Source of the DNA: Sphingomonas hankookensis
GTDB taxonomy: Bacteria; Pseudomonadota; Alphaproteobacteria; Sphingomonadales; Sphingomonadaceae
Direction of reading: 5' to 3'
Assembly (NCBI RefSeq): GCF_028551275.1
Contig: NZ_CP117025.1
Location: 1,979,501 to 2,043,500 of the forward strand
Length of the DNA: 64,000 bases
Positions 50,216 through 57,937 of this stretch are shown one piece after another (position 1 is the first letter of the stretch; each line of letters begins with the position of its first letter). Under the pieces are notes generated by a model that had not been told where the DNA came from, made no database searches, and saw nothing but the letters and a program-made list of their open reading frames with translations. The position numbers were made by a program, and so were the translations under genes.

Positions 50216-50806
50216 TCACGGCCATGTCAGTCTTTGCGCCAGGTTGACGATCATCGCCGCCGTCGCACCCCAGATGCGCCGTTCGCCGAAGATCAGTTCG
50301 TAATAATGCCGCTCGCGCCCGTCATGCCACCGGCTGCCCCGCCCGTGATTGGCGGCGTCGAGCAGAAAGGCGAGCGGGACTTCGAAGATCGCGTCCACCT
50401 CGCGCGGGTTGGCGACGAGCGGCAGGTCGGCCGGCACGGTCGCCAACACCGGCGTCACCTCGAACCCGGTCACCGTATGATAGCGATCGAGCGTCGCGAC
50501 CACCTCCGCCGTGCCGATCGGCAGCGCGATCTCCTCGGCCGCCTCGCGCAGCGCCGCGTCGACCGGTCCCGCGTCAGCCGGATCGATACTGCCGCCGGGA
50601 AAGGCGACCTGACCGGCATGGGTGCGCAAATCGCCGGTCCGCTGCGTCAGCAGCACGCCGGGTTCCGGGGAATCGGTCACCGCGACCAGCACCGCCGCCG
50701 CGCGCCATCCGCCCTCGGGCATCGGCGCCTCGCCGTTCAGGTCCCCCACCAGCAGCGGTCCGGCGGGCGCCGCGAGCCGCGCCCGCAGCCGCTCCGCCAG
50801 CGTCAT
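50216..50806 (-). CDS. Nudix hydrolase, CoA-pyrophosphatase-like
   Basis: A 196-residue protein with a Nudix box near residues 70-100: FPGGSIDPADAGPVDAALRE followed by AAEEIAL. LLTQRTGDLRTHAGQVAFPG before the box is characteristic of the NudL/coenzyme A pyrophosphatase subgroup. Its ATG overlaps the stop of the DUF1285 gene (ATGA). Substrate is inferred. Confidence 0.88.
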   Translation of the reverse strand: MTLAERLRARLAAPAGPLLVGDLNGEAPMPEGGWRAAAVLVAVTDSPEPGVLLTQRTGDLRTHAGQVAFPGGSIDPADAGPVDAALREAAEEIALPIGTAEVVATLDRYHTVTGFEVTPVLATVPADLPLVANPREVDAIFEVPLAFLLDAANHGRGSRWHDGRERHYYELIFGERRIWGATAAMIVNLAQRLTWP

Positions 50807-51366
50807 GCCGGTTCGAACGGAAAGAACGCGCCCTCGCTCCACAGCCCGCGCCGCCCGTCCGGCCCCTCGACCAGCTGCTCGACCAGCTCGTAGAATACGG
50901 TCCGCGCGATCAGCGCATCCATCCCGCCGCGAACCCGCAGATAGGGCCGGGGCGCGTCCGCCGTCCCCTCGATCCGGATCGGATGCTCGGCATCGGCGAC
51001 CGCGACCTCGTCGGTGTTCAGGCGAAACGCGATGCGGCCCTGATCGCCTTCGCCCGACAGCTTCGCCTCGACCGCGACGAACGGTGCGTCGTCGACCGTG
51101 ATCGACAGTTTTTCGACCGGCGTCACCAGGACATGGGAGCCGTCGGGTTCGCGCCGCAGGATCGTCGCGAACAGCCGCACCATCTCCGCCCGGGCGATCG
51201 GGCTGCCCTGATGGAACCAGCTGCCATCGGCGGCGATCCGCATCTCGCTGTCGCCGCAATGCGTCGGGTTCCAGCGATCGACCGGCGGCAGCTTCGCCTC
51301 GGCGGCAAGGCGCGCCACCTCAGCAAGCGACAGCGAAGCGAAATCGGCGGGGGGCTGCATGGGCAT
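50803..51366 (-). CDS. DUF1285 domain-containing protein
   Basis: A 187-residue soluble protein. RWNPTHCGDSEMRIAADGSW (near residues 31-50) and the C-terminal VRGGMDALIARTVFYELVEQ match DUF1285, a proteobacterial family of unknown function. The stop overlaps the next gene's start. Upstream it is separated from the GNAT gene by 41 bases. Confidence 0.88.
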   Translation of the reverse strand: MPMQPPADFASLSLAEVARLAAEAKLPPVDRWNPTHCGDSEMRIAADGSWFHQGSPIARAEMVRLFATILRREPDGSHVLVTPVEKLSITVDDAPFVAVEAKLSGEGDQGRIAFRLNTDEVAVADAEHPIRIEGTADAPRPYLRVRGGMDALIARTVFYELVEQLVEGPDGRRGLWSEGAFFPFEPA

Positions 51367-51407
51367 GGGAAATCCGTTAGCTCGCTCGGGGCGCCCGCGA
51401 CAAGGGG

Positions 51408-51905
51408 TCAGGCGACGAGCGACAGGCGCGGCGCGAGCATGCCGTTTCGCAGCGGCACGTCGCCCCGCGCCAGCACCCGCGCCGGATCATACGGCCCGGG
51501 CATACGCCATCCGCCGGTCCGCTCCACCGTAAACCCGAAGCGCGCATAATAAGGTGCATCGCCGACCAGCATCAGCGGCGCATCGTCGCCCGCCGCCGCG
51601 ATTGCCCGCTGCATCAGGTCATGACCGATCCCGGTGCCCTGCCGATCGGGCGCCACCGCCACCGGGCCGACCATGGTCAGCGGCAATACGTCGCCGTCAT
51701 CCCCCTCCAGCTGCACCGGCCAGCACTGGATCGCACCGACCAGCCGCCCGTCCTCCACCTTCGCAAAGCTCAGATGGCCGATCGGCGACAGCCCTTCGCG
51801 CACCCGATAGGCGGTGCGTCCATGCCGGTCGGGTCCGAAGGCGGCATCGAGCAACGCTTCGACATCGGCGGCGGGGACGGAGGCAAGGGGCAGCAGGTCG
51901 GGCAA
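51408..51905 (-). CDS. GNAT-family N-acetyltransferase
   Basis: About 165 residues from an inferred TTG start (MPDLLPLASVPAADVEALLD). LTMVGPVAVAPDRQGTGIGH is the acetyl-CoA pyrophosphate loop (RxxGxG), and DAPYYARFGFTVERTGGWR is the typical C-terminal GNAT strand-helix. Substrate unknown. A longer frame toward 52406 is antisense to folB and was rejected. It and folB start divergently about 140 bases apart. Confidence 0.75.
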   Translation of the reverse strand: MPDLLPLASVPAADVEALLDAAFGPDRHGRTAYRVREGLSPIGHLSFAKVEDGRLVGAIQCWPVQLEGDDGDVLPLTMVGPVAVAPDRQGTGIGHDLMQRAIAAAGDDAPLMLVGDAPYYARFGFTVERTGGWRMPGPYDPARVLARGDVPLRNGMLAPRLSLVA

Positions 51906-52043
51906 ATTCGGTCCAGTCGATCGGGTATGAAAACGCGCCTGTACCGCCCCGTCGGCGTCGCACAAGCGAAGATTGGCGAACGGCTTACGCGCCCGCCGGC
52001 TTCTGCTATCGCGCGGATATTCCCTTTCGATGACAGGTGCCGT

Positions 52044-52415
52044 TTGCACGATTCGCTTCAACTGGAAGTCCACGACATCGAAGTGAATGTCCTGACGGGC
52101 ATTTACTCCGAGGAAACCCATCTGCCGCAACCGTTGCGCATTTCGATGACGGTCGATCTCGACTGTCCGGAGCGCTTCACGCCCGACACGCCGCTGTCCG
52201 CCTCGAAAAGCTATATGGACCTGAAGGAAGCGGCAACCAGCTCGCTGCCGCCCGGCGTCCATTTCACCCTGATCGAAGGGGTCGCGGACCATATCGTCGA
52301 TACGCTGTTCATGTCCGACCCGCGCGTGCAGCGGGTAAAGATCCGTATCGTCAAGCTGGCCATTGCCGAAGCGGGCGAATCGATCGGCGTCACCATGGTC
52401 CGGCACCGGCGGTGA
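52044..52415 (+). CDS. folB: Dihydroneopterin aldolase
   Basis: Folate-pathway enzyme splitting dihydroneopterin to the 6-hydroxymethyl product. The 123 residues begin LHDSLQLEVHDIEVNVLTGI; the active-site Glu is in SEETHLPQPL and a Tyr is in SASKSYMDLKEAA. A TTG start is chosen: it is preceded by AGGTG and matches the family start, whereas ATG 51928 would add a long, unrelated extension. The SDR gene overlaps its end. Confidence 0.85.
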   Translation: MHDSLQLEVHDIEVNVLTGIYSEETHLPQPLRISMTVDLDCPERFTPDTPLSASKSYMDLKEAATSSLPPGVHFTLIEGVADHIVDTLFMSDPRVQRVKIRIVKLAIAEAGESIGVTMVRHRR

Positions 52416-53161
52416 GCCGCCCGCTGGCGCTGATTACCGGCAGCTTCCGGCGGCTGGGCGGGCATATCGCCGGGCGGCTGGCGCAGGCGGGTTATGACGT
52501 GGCGCTCCACGCGTCGCATGCCGGCGAGCCGGAGGCGGAGGTCACCGCGACCATTGCGGCCGCCGGTGCGACGCATCATTGCTTCGCCGCCGATCTGGCC
52601 GATGGGGACGCGACGCAGGGGCTGATCCCGGCGGTCGCGGCGCGGTTCGGGCGGCGGGTCGACCTGCTGGTCAACAATGCGTCATGCTTTCGTGCCGACG
52701 ATGCGAGCCATCCGACGCCGGAATCGCTGACGTCGCATTTCGCGGTCAATGCCGCTGCGCCGTTCGTGCTGGCGACCAAGCTGGCGGAACAGGGTGGATG
52801 CGTGGTGGTCAACATCCTCGACCAGCGCATCGCCCATCCGCACCGCGATCAGCTGGCCTATACCGTGTCGAAACAGGCGCTGGGTGAAGCGACGCGAACG
52901 CTGGCGCTGGCGCTGGCGCCGGCGGTGCGGGTCAACGGCGTCGCCCCCGGGCTGACCCTGGCGACCGACGACTATAGCCCGGAACAGGTCGATCGGCTGG
53001 CGGCGCTGATGCCGCTCGGCCGGCTACCCGATATCGATCAGGTCGCCGATGCGGTGCTGTTCCTCGCCCGTGCGGAGGCGTCGACCGGACAGACGCTGTT
53101 CGTCGATGGCGGCGCCGGGCTGGTCTGGTTCGAACGCGACTTCGTGCACCTCGCCCGCTGA
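52412..53161 (+). CDS. SDR oxidoreductase, pteridine-reductase (FolM/PTR1)-like
   Basis: A 249-residue Rossmann protein whose GTG start overlaps the folB stop (GTGA). The cofactor motif is TGSFRRLGG, with Arg in place of the usual first Gly, as in FolM/PTR1-type pteridine reductases rather than classical SDRs. The catalytic YxxxK is in QLAYTVSKQAL. Coupling with folB supports a role reducing dihydrobiopterin/monapterin or folate. Confidence 0.75.
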   Translation: MSRPLALITGSFRRLGGHIAGRLAQAGYDVALHASHAGEPEAEVTATIAAAGATHHCFAADLADGDATQGLIPAVAARFGRRVDLLVNNASCFRADDASHPTPESLTSHFAVNAAAPFVLATKLAEQGGCVVVNILDQRIAHPHRDQLAYTVSKQALGEATRTLALALAPAVRVNGVAPGLTLATDDYSPEQVDRLAALMPLGRLPDIDQVADAVLFLARAEASTGQTLFVDGGAGLVWFERDFVHLAR

Positions 53162-53168
53162 GGCGAGG

Positions 53169-54029
53169 TCAGCCGGTGCGTCCGTCGTCGCACCGGCCCA
53201 GCGATTCGCGCACGAACGCATAATCCTCGCGCGCGATCGCGGCATTGTCCGCATCCTGCGACTGCAGGCTGGTGTCGGGCAGCGCATCGGGCAAGCCGCA
53301 GCTCAGCCGATACCAGGCCAGCGTATCGGGCTTCGGCGCGCCGCCGGCCTCGTCGATGATGTCGCCCAGCGACAGCGCCCAGCGCTTCTGCTCGCCCGGA
53401 CGGCGCAGGATCAGCAGCGACACCGGTGCTCCGGTGGTCGTTTGCAGGAAGATCTGCGTCTCGCCTTCGCCCGGCAGCGTGCCCGGTACGTGGAACGCAT
53501 TGCCGATCCCGGTGATCGCGGGCGGTGCATCCGGCGCGATCACCTCGCGCACGACGTCGCGCACCCGCTGGTCGAGCGCCGGTGCCCAGGTAAATTGTGC
53601 GTCTGGCGTCACCAACTGTACCTGATCGGGACGCCCGGCCACTGCGCGGGCAAAGGCGATGATGCGCTGCCGCTTCAGGTTGGGCGCACGGCCGCGCGGG
53701 TCGAACGGGACGTCGACCAGATAGCCGACACGGGCGGGCAGGGGGCCGTTGGCGCGAATCAGCGCACCGACATCGGCGGTGACGTAGAAACGGACATGGC
53801 CGGGCGCCAGGCCGGGCGCTTCCGCCGGCGCGATCCGCGCGACCGAGCGAATCGTGGCATCCAGCACGATATCGCTTTCCAATGCCAGCCGCGCGACCCG
53901 GGCATAGGGAATGGCCGCCGATTCGCCGATAACGTTAACAGGAACGGGTGGGCCCTGGCGTGCCGACACCGGCGAACATGCGACCAGAAATGCTGAAAAT
54001 GCTGCGGTGCAGAGCGGGATGCGTTTCAT
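53169..54029 (-). CDS. Hypothetical lipoprotein
   Basis: A 286-residue protein with a lipoprotein signal (TAAFSAFLVAC, Cys18). The mature part has VARLALESDIVLDATIRSVA and a C-terminal helix with two cysteines (LSCGLPD, GRCDDGR). I do not recognise the fold. Convergent with the SDR gene. Confidence 0.75.
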   Translation of the reverse strand: MKRIPLCTAAFSAFLVACSPVSARQGPPVPVNVIGESAAIPYARVARLALESDIVLDATIRSVARIAPAEAPGLAPGHVRFYVTADVGALIRANGPLPARVGYLVDVPFDPRGRAPNLKRQRIIAFARAVAGRPDQVQLVTPDAQFTWAPALDQRVRDVVREVIAPDAPPAITGIGNAFHVPGTLPGEGETQIFLQTTTGAPVSLLILRRPGEQKRWALSLGDIIDEAGGAPKPDTLAWYRLSCGLPDALPDTSLQSQDADNAAIAREDYAFVRESLGRCDDGRTG

Positions 54030-54253
54030 GCAACTGCTCTTAACCCGCGGAAAACCGTGGTTACAGACTTATTTCGGTAATGGCGCGATTGTACGAATGT
54101 TTCGTCCGACAAAGCGTTTGCGTCGTTTGTAAGGCCGCGATAGACAATCGCGGTCCGGAATGCCGCGTAGCCCCGGACACGACGGTCGTTGCGTGCCGGT
54201 TTCCGCCGGACGGACCGACCCAATGTACCGGGCTAGAGGAGTTTGGTTGCTGA

Positions 54254-54946
54254 ATGGCTTACGCTGACCAAAAAGCAGGTAGTGGCCGGATCGTCGCGCT
54301 GATCATCGTGGGTATCCTCCACGTCGTGATCGGGTACGCGTTCATCTCCGGCCTTGCCTACAAATATGTGAAGAAGGTGACTGAGGATACCGAGACGTTC
54401 GACGTCGAGGAGCCGCCACCCCCGCCCGAGGAGATTCCTCCTCCCCCGCCGCCGCCTGAACAGCCGCAGCCGCAGTCGCCGCCGCCGGTCGTGACGCCGC
54501 CGCCGATCGTCCGTACGCAGGCACCGCCGCCGGTGGTGATCCAGTCGGTGACGACGCCGCCGCCGACCTACGCGCCGATCCCGACGGCCGGTCCGCCTGC
54601 GCCGCCGGCTCCGGTTGCGCCGCCGGCGCCGCCCGCGCCCGTGGTCAGCAAGGCCGCAGGTGCGAAGGGCGATCCCGCGCAGTGGATCACCAACGACGAC
54701 TATCCGCCCAGCGCGCTCAACAGCGGCGACGAAGGTGTGACGGCGATCGCTTGGGACATCAACACGCAGGGTCGTGTCGAAAACTGCCGCGTGACGTCGT
54801 CGTCCGGTTCGGCCGCGCTCGATCGCGCCGCCTGCTCGGCGATCACCCGTCGCGGCCGGTACAGCCCGGCGCTCGACCAGTCGGGCAACCCGATCCGTTC
54901 GAGTTCGTCGCGTCGCGTCCGCTGGCAGCTGCCGGCCGATCGGTAA
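54254..54946 (+). CDS. tonB: Energy transducer TonB
   Basis: A 230-residue protein. An N-terminal membrane anchor (IVALIIVGILHVVIGYAFIS) is followed by a Pro-rich spacer at about residues 52-132 and a C-terminal TonB domain (142-230: DYPPSALNSGDEGVTAIAWD). It transmits proton-motive energy from ExbB-ExbD to TonB-dependent receptors, abundant in sphingomonads. AGAGGAG ends 12 bases before the start. It leads a four-gene operon. Confidence 0.93.
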   Translation: MAYADQKAGSGRIVALIIVGILHVVIGYAFISGLAYKYVKKVTEDTETFDVEEPPPPPEEIPPPPPPPEQPQPQSPPPVVTPPPIVRTQAPPPVVIQSVTTPPPTYAPIPTAGPPAPPAPVAPPAPPAPVVSKAAGAKGDPAQWITNDDYPPSALNSGDEGVTAIAWDINTQGRVENCRVTSSSGSAALDRAACSAITRRGRYSPALDQSGNPIRSSSSRRVRWQLPADR

Positions 54947-54954
54947 GACCGGGT

Positions 54955-54980
54955 GTCCCGCGACCTTCGGGTCACGGGAC
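54955..54980 (+). other. Stem-loop between tonB and exbB
   Basis: An 11-base stem, GTCCCGCGACC/GGTCACGGGAC, with one C-A mismatch and a TTCG tetraloop. It lies nine bases past the tonB stop; no U-tract follows, so it looks like an mRNA-stabilising or processing hairpin. Confidence 0.6.
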
Positions 54981-55031
54981 GGTCCGGGGCAATATTCTTC
55001 AAGAACATATCAGCTCTAAGGAAACTATCCG

Positions 55032-55826
55032 ATGCTCACCCCCATCCTTGCTGCCGGCGCACCTGCCGGAGCTCCGAACTTCGGCTTCTGGGAAGCGCTT
55101 CAGCAGGGCGGCGCGATCGCGTTCGGCACGCTGGGTATCCTGGTCATCATGTCGGTCGGCTCGTTCTACATTCTCTTCACCAAGCTGTTCGAACAGCAGA
55201 AGATCATGAACCAGGCGAAGCGCGTCCGCGCCACCTTCTGGCAGTCGAACTCGCTGCGTGAAGGCGCCGCGAAGCTCGACAAGAACTCGGCCTATCGCCA
55301 GATCGTCGACGACGGCCTCGCCGCGCAGGAACAGCATGGCAAGCTGACCGATCCGGTCGAAGCGCATGACTGGCTGCACGGCTCGCTCGCTCGCTCGGAA
55401 GCCTCGATCAACTCGAAGCTCAACGGCGGCCTCGCCTTCCTCGCGACCGTCGGCGCGACCTCGCCGTTCGTCGGTCTGTTCGGTACCGTGGTCGGCATCT
55501 ACCGCGCGCTCGTGAAGATCGGTGCCGCCGGTCAGGCCGCCATCGGCGACGTCGCCGGTCCGGTCGGTGAAGCGCTCATCATGACCGCCATCGGTCTGGT
55601 CGTCGCGGTTCCCGCCGTGCTCGCCTACAACTGGCTGCAGCGCCGTAACAAGTCGATCGCGGAAGACCTGTCGGCCTTCTCGAACGACGTGCTCGGCTAC
55701 CTCGCCTCGAACGGTGCGGTCCGTCCGACCGTCGCCGCCCGTGGCCCGGCTCCGACCGCCAAGCCGGCAGTCGGCAGCACCACCGCCGGCCAGGCCGGTG
55801 GCGTGCCGACCGCTCCGCGCGTCTGA
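55032..55826 (+). CDS. exbB: ExbB/TolQ-type proton channel
   Basis: A 264-residue inner-membrane protein. Three hydrophobic helices (about residues 29-51, 131-155 and 177-199) bound the MotA/TolQ/ExbB domain: GGLAFLATVGATSPFVGLFG and VAGPVGEALIMTAIGLVVAV are the typical second and third helix signatures. The C-terminus is a short Pro/Ala/Thr-rich tail. Follows tonB by 85 bases containing a stem-loop. Confidence 0.93.
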   Translation: MLTPILAAGAPAGAPNFGFWEALQQGGAIAFGTLGILVIMSVGSFYILFTKLFEQQKIMNQAKRVRATFWQSNSLREGAAKLDKNSAYRQIVDDGLAAQEQHGKLTDPVEAHDWLHGSLARSEASINSKLNGGLAFLATVGATSPFVGLFGTVVGIYRALVKIGAAGQAAIGDVAGPVGEALIMTAIGLVVAVPAVLAYNWLQRRNKSIAEDLSAFSNDVLGYLASNGAVRPTVAARGPAPTAKPAVGSTTAGQAGGVPTAPRV

Positions 55827-55842
55827 TCGCACGGTGCTGATG

Positions 55843-55870
55843 CCGCCGGGGCCGTGACCGGTCCCGGCGG
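55843..55870 (+). other. Stem-loop between exbB and the first exbD
   Basis: A 12-base stem, CCGCCGGGGCCG/CGGTCCCGGCGG, with one G-U and a TGAC loop. It lies 16 bases after the exbB stop. No U-tract follows. Confidence 0.65.
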
Positions 55871-55902
55871 TTCGATTGAGTAGAAGTGGATAGGATAGCC
55901 TC

Positions 55903-56388
55903 ATGGCGATGAGTGTTGGCGGCGGCGGCGATGAAGCCCCCCTCTCGGACATCAATACCACGCCGCTCGTGGACGTCATGCTCGTGCTGCTGATCATCTT
56001 CCTGATCGCGGTTCCGGTCGTGGTCCAGCAGGTGAGCGGCCTCAAGGTCCCGAAGGTCGTGTTCGAACCGACGACGACCAAGCCGGAGAACGTCTCGTTG
56101 TCGGTGCAGGGCCTCGATGGCCAGTGCGCGGTGTACTGGGGCCTGACCCGGGTCACGGCGGACGAACTGCGCACTCGTGCGGTCAAGAAGCTGGAAGACG
56201 AACTGGCCCGTCAGGGTGGCGTCGGCAACCCGAACCTCGAACTGCCCGAAGTGCACATCCGGGGCGACGTGAATACGCCGTATCGCTGCATCGGCGGCAC
56301 CATCTACACGATGCAGTCGGCCGGGTTCACCAAGGTCGGGTTCATTTCCGAACCGGACCCGAACACCACGCCGCGTACGCGTCAATAG
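55903..56388 (+). CDS. exbD: ExbD/TolR family protein, first copy
   Basis: A 161-residue bitopic protein. PLSDINTTPLVDVMLVLLII is the ExbD membrane helix with the conserved Asp. The periplasmic domain has two cysteines (GQCAVYWG and YRCIGG) not seen in the second ExbD, and may form a disulfide. Twelve bases from the second exbD. Confidence 0.92.
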   Translation: MAMSVGGGGDEAPLSDINTTPLVDVMLVLLIIFLIAVPVVVQQVSGLKVPKVVFEPTTTKPENVSLSVQGLDGQCAVYWGLTRVTADELRTRAVKKLEDELARQGGVGNPNLELPEVHIRGDVNTPYRCIGGTIYTMQSAGFTKVGFISEPDPNTTPRTRQ

Positions 56389-56400
56389 GAGTAGCCTGAC

Positions 56401-56829
56401 ATGGCAATGAGTGGTGGCGGTCGCAGCGACGACGAACCGATGATGGACATGAACACGACGCCGTTGATCGACGTGCTGCTCGTGCTCCTGATCATGTTCA
56501 TCATCACCATCCCGATCCAGAGCCACGCGGTGAAGGTCGACCTTCCGCAGCCGGACAACCGGCCGCAGAACAATATCGACCCGCAGAAGAACAAGATCAC
56601 GATCAACGCGCAGGGCCAGACCTTCTGGAACGGTTCGCCGGTCGATGAGGTCACGCTGACCCAGTATCTTGATCAGACCGTGGCGATGAGCCCGCAGCCC
56701 GAACTGCACTTCCAGCCCGACGCAACCGCGCGGTACGAAGTGGTCGACGGCGTGCTGGCGATCATCAAGCGCGCCAACGTGACGAAGCTCGGCTTCGTCG
56801 GCAACGAGCAGTATCGCGGCGATTTCTGA
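56401..56829 (+). CDS. exbD: ExbD/TolR family protein, second copy
   Basis: A 142-residue protein with the same helix (NTTPLIDVLLVLLIMFIITI) and a conserved Asp. It lacks the two cysteines of the first copy. A strong terminator follows, so it ends the tonB operon. Two ExbD proteins per operon is a known xanthomonad and sphingomonad arrangement. Confidence 0.93.
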   Translation: MAMSGGGRSDDEPMMDMNTTPLIDVLLVLLIMFIITIPIQSHAVKVDLPQPDNRPQNNIDPQKNKITINAQGQTFWNGSPVDEVTLTQYLDQTVAMSPQPELHFQPDATARYEVVDGVLAIIKRANVTKLGFVGNEQYRGDF

Positions 56830-56864
56830 TCGCTGATGGCTCGGCCGGTCGAACGGCGGATCAG

Positions 56865-56891
56865 GGGCGGCCTTCGGGCCGCCCTTTTTTT
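56865..56891 (+). terminator. Rho-independent terminator of the tonB operon
   Basis: Eight-base-pair stem GGGCGGCC/GGCCGCCC with a TTCG loop and seven T residues, 36 bases past the second exbD stop. Confidence 0.92.
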
Positions 56892-56979
56892 GTGCCTGCG
56901 GCACGCGGCATCGCTTGCGCAACCGTCTTCAAAGTGAAACATTGATGTCATCACGATGTAACAAACAGGAGATGGTATC

Positions 56980-57351
56980 ATGCGAATCGGAACTGCCGCA
57001 CTGCTTGGCTCGGCGCTGGCGGTGATGGGGATCGCCACCAGCGCGAACGCCCAGCAAGTTGAATACGCGCACGCCGCCATCACCGCCGGCAACCTCACCA
57101 CCGCCGAACGCACGCTCGAGCGCGAAACCCGCGCCGGTAGCCGGGAACCGGAAGTCCTCCTCAATCTGGCAGCGGTCTATGCGATGACGCAGCGCCCCAC
57201 CGAGGCGCGCGAACTCTATCTGCGCGTCCTGAATGCCAAGGACGCGTCGCTGGTGATGCCCTCGTCGCAGGTAGCGAGCGCCCACGACGTCGCCCGCCGC
57301 GGCCTGCGGCTGCTCGATCAGCCGGGCACGATGCAGATTACTTCGCGCTGA
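56980..57351 (+). CDS. Tetratricopeptide-like exported protein
   Basis: A 123-residue protein with a signal peptide (ALLGSALAVMGIATSANAQQ). The mature part has two TPR-like helix pairs (HAAITAGNLTTAERTLERET and LLNLAAVYAMTQRPTEAREL). Such small TPR proteins act as periplasmic adaptors. It follows the tonB operon terminator and so has its own promoter. Confidence 0.75.
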   Translation: MRIGTAALLGSALAVMGIATSANAQQVEYAHAAITAGNLTTAERTLERETRAGSREPEVLLNLAAVYAMTQRPTEARELYLRVLNAKDASLVMPSSQVASAHDVARRGLRLLDQPGTMQITSR

Positions 57352-57937
57352 TGTCGAACCGATCCGGCATGCCGATCGTGGCAGCCGGATCGGTCGAACC
57401 TGCACGGCCAACCCAGACCGGCTTCGTCGGATTGCTCGATCATCTGCCCAGACGACAAGCTACTTTCCTGCGAACCTATGCGATCTCGCAAGTAGCAAAT
57501 CTTCGAATGCGGCCTGACCCTATCGTTTGAGTCCCGAGCCTCTGCGCGCGCAGTGGTCGTCGCAGATAGAAAGATTGCGAAAGGGAAACCCGCAACTGCG
57601 GGGACCGCACGAGCGATCTTTGCGACCCTCGCTACGGGAATACAGTCCCAAGTCGGACTGCACGCTGATCGTCAGGCTAAGAGCAGCCTCAATACCGTCG
57701 GCGCGACTGCTGTCGCATTGTGAACCTTCGGTATCACGTCGGGCTGCGAGACGATTGACGCCGGGTCGCCGTCTGCGAGCAGCAACGCCGGACCGTCATC
57801 CTAAGGTCGGCTCTGCTGAGTAAGCACCTGGCGTTATTTGATCGATCGTCCGGCAGCGCCGAAGATGAGCGCAACGCTTCCAGTTGCCGGAAGGTCGACA
57901 AGCGACCTGCCGGCACCTTTCGCATGTTCGGCGGGAG
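57352..57937. other. 586-base gap with no recognisable gene
   Basis: The sequence between the TPR and GH3 genes is about 57 percent GC, lower than its surroundings. A 10-base inverted repeat (CCGATCCGGC/GCCGGATCGG, 57359-57368 and 57384-57393) lies just after the TPR stop. I found no tRNA or good coding frame. A plus-strand frame at 57527-57823 has no recognisable motif or plausible protein composition and is probably noise. The region could be decayed sequence. Confidence 0.5.

Noticed and set aside
54135-54153. Hairpin CCGCGAT/ATCGCGG upstream of tonB as a riboswitch
   Set aside because: A single seven-base stem with a five-base loop and no conserved aptamer context.
57527-57823. 98-codon frame in the gap before GH3
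   Set aside because: Ser/Arg/Pro-rich with no motif or ribosome-binding site and lower GC; likely random.
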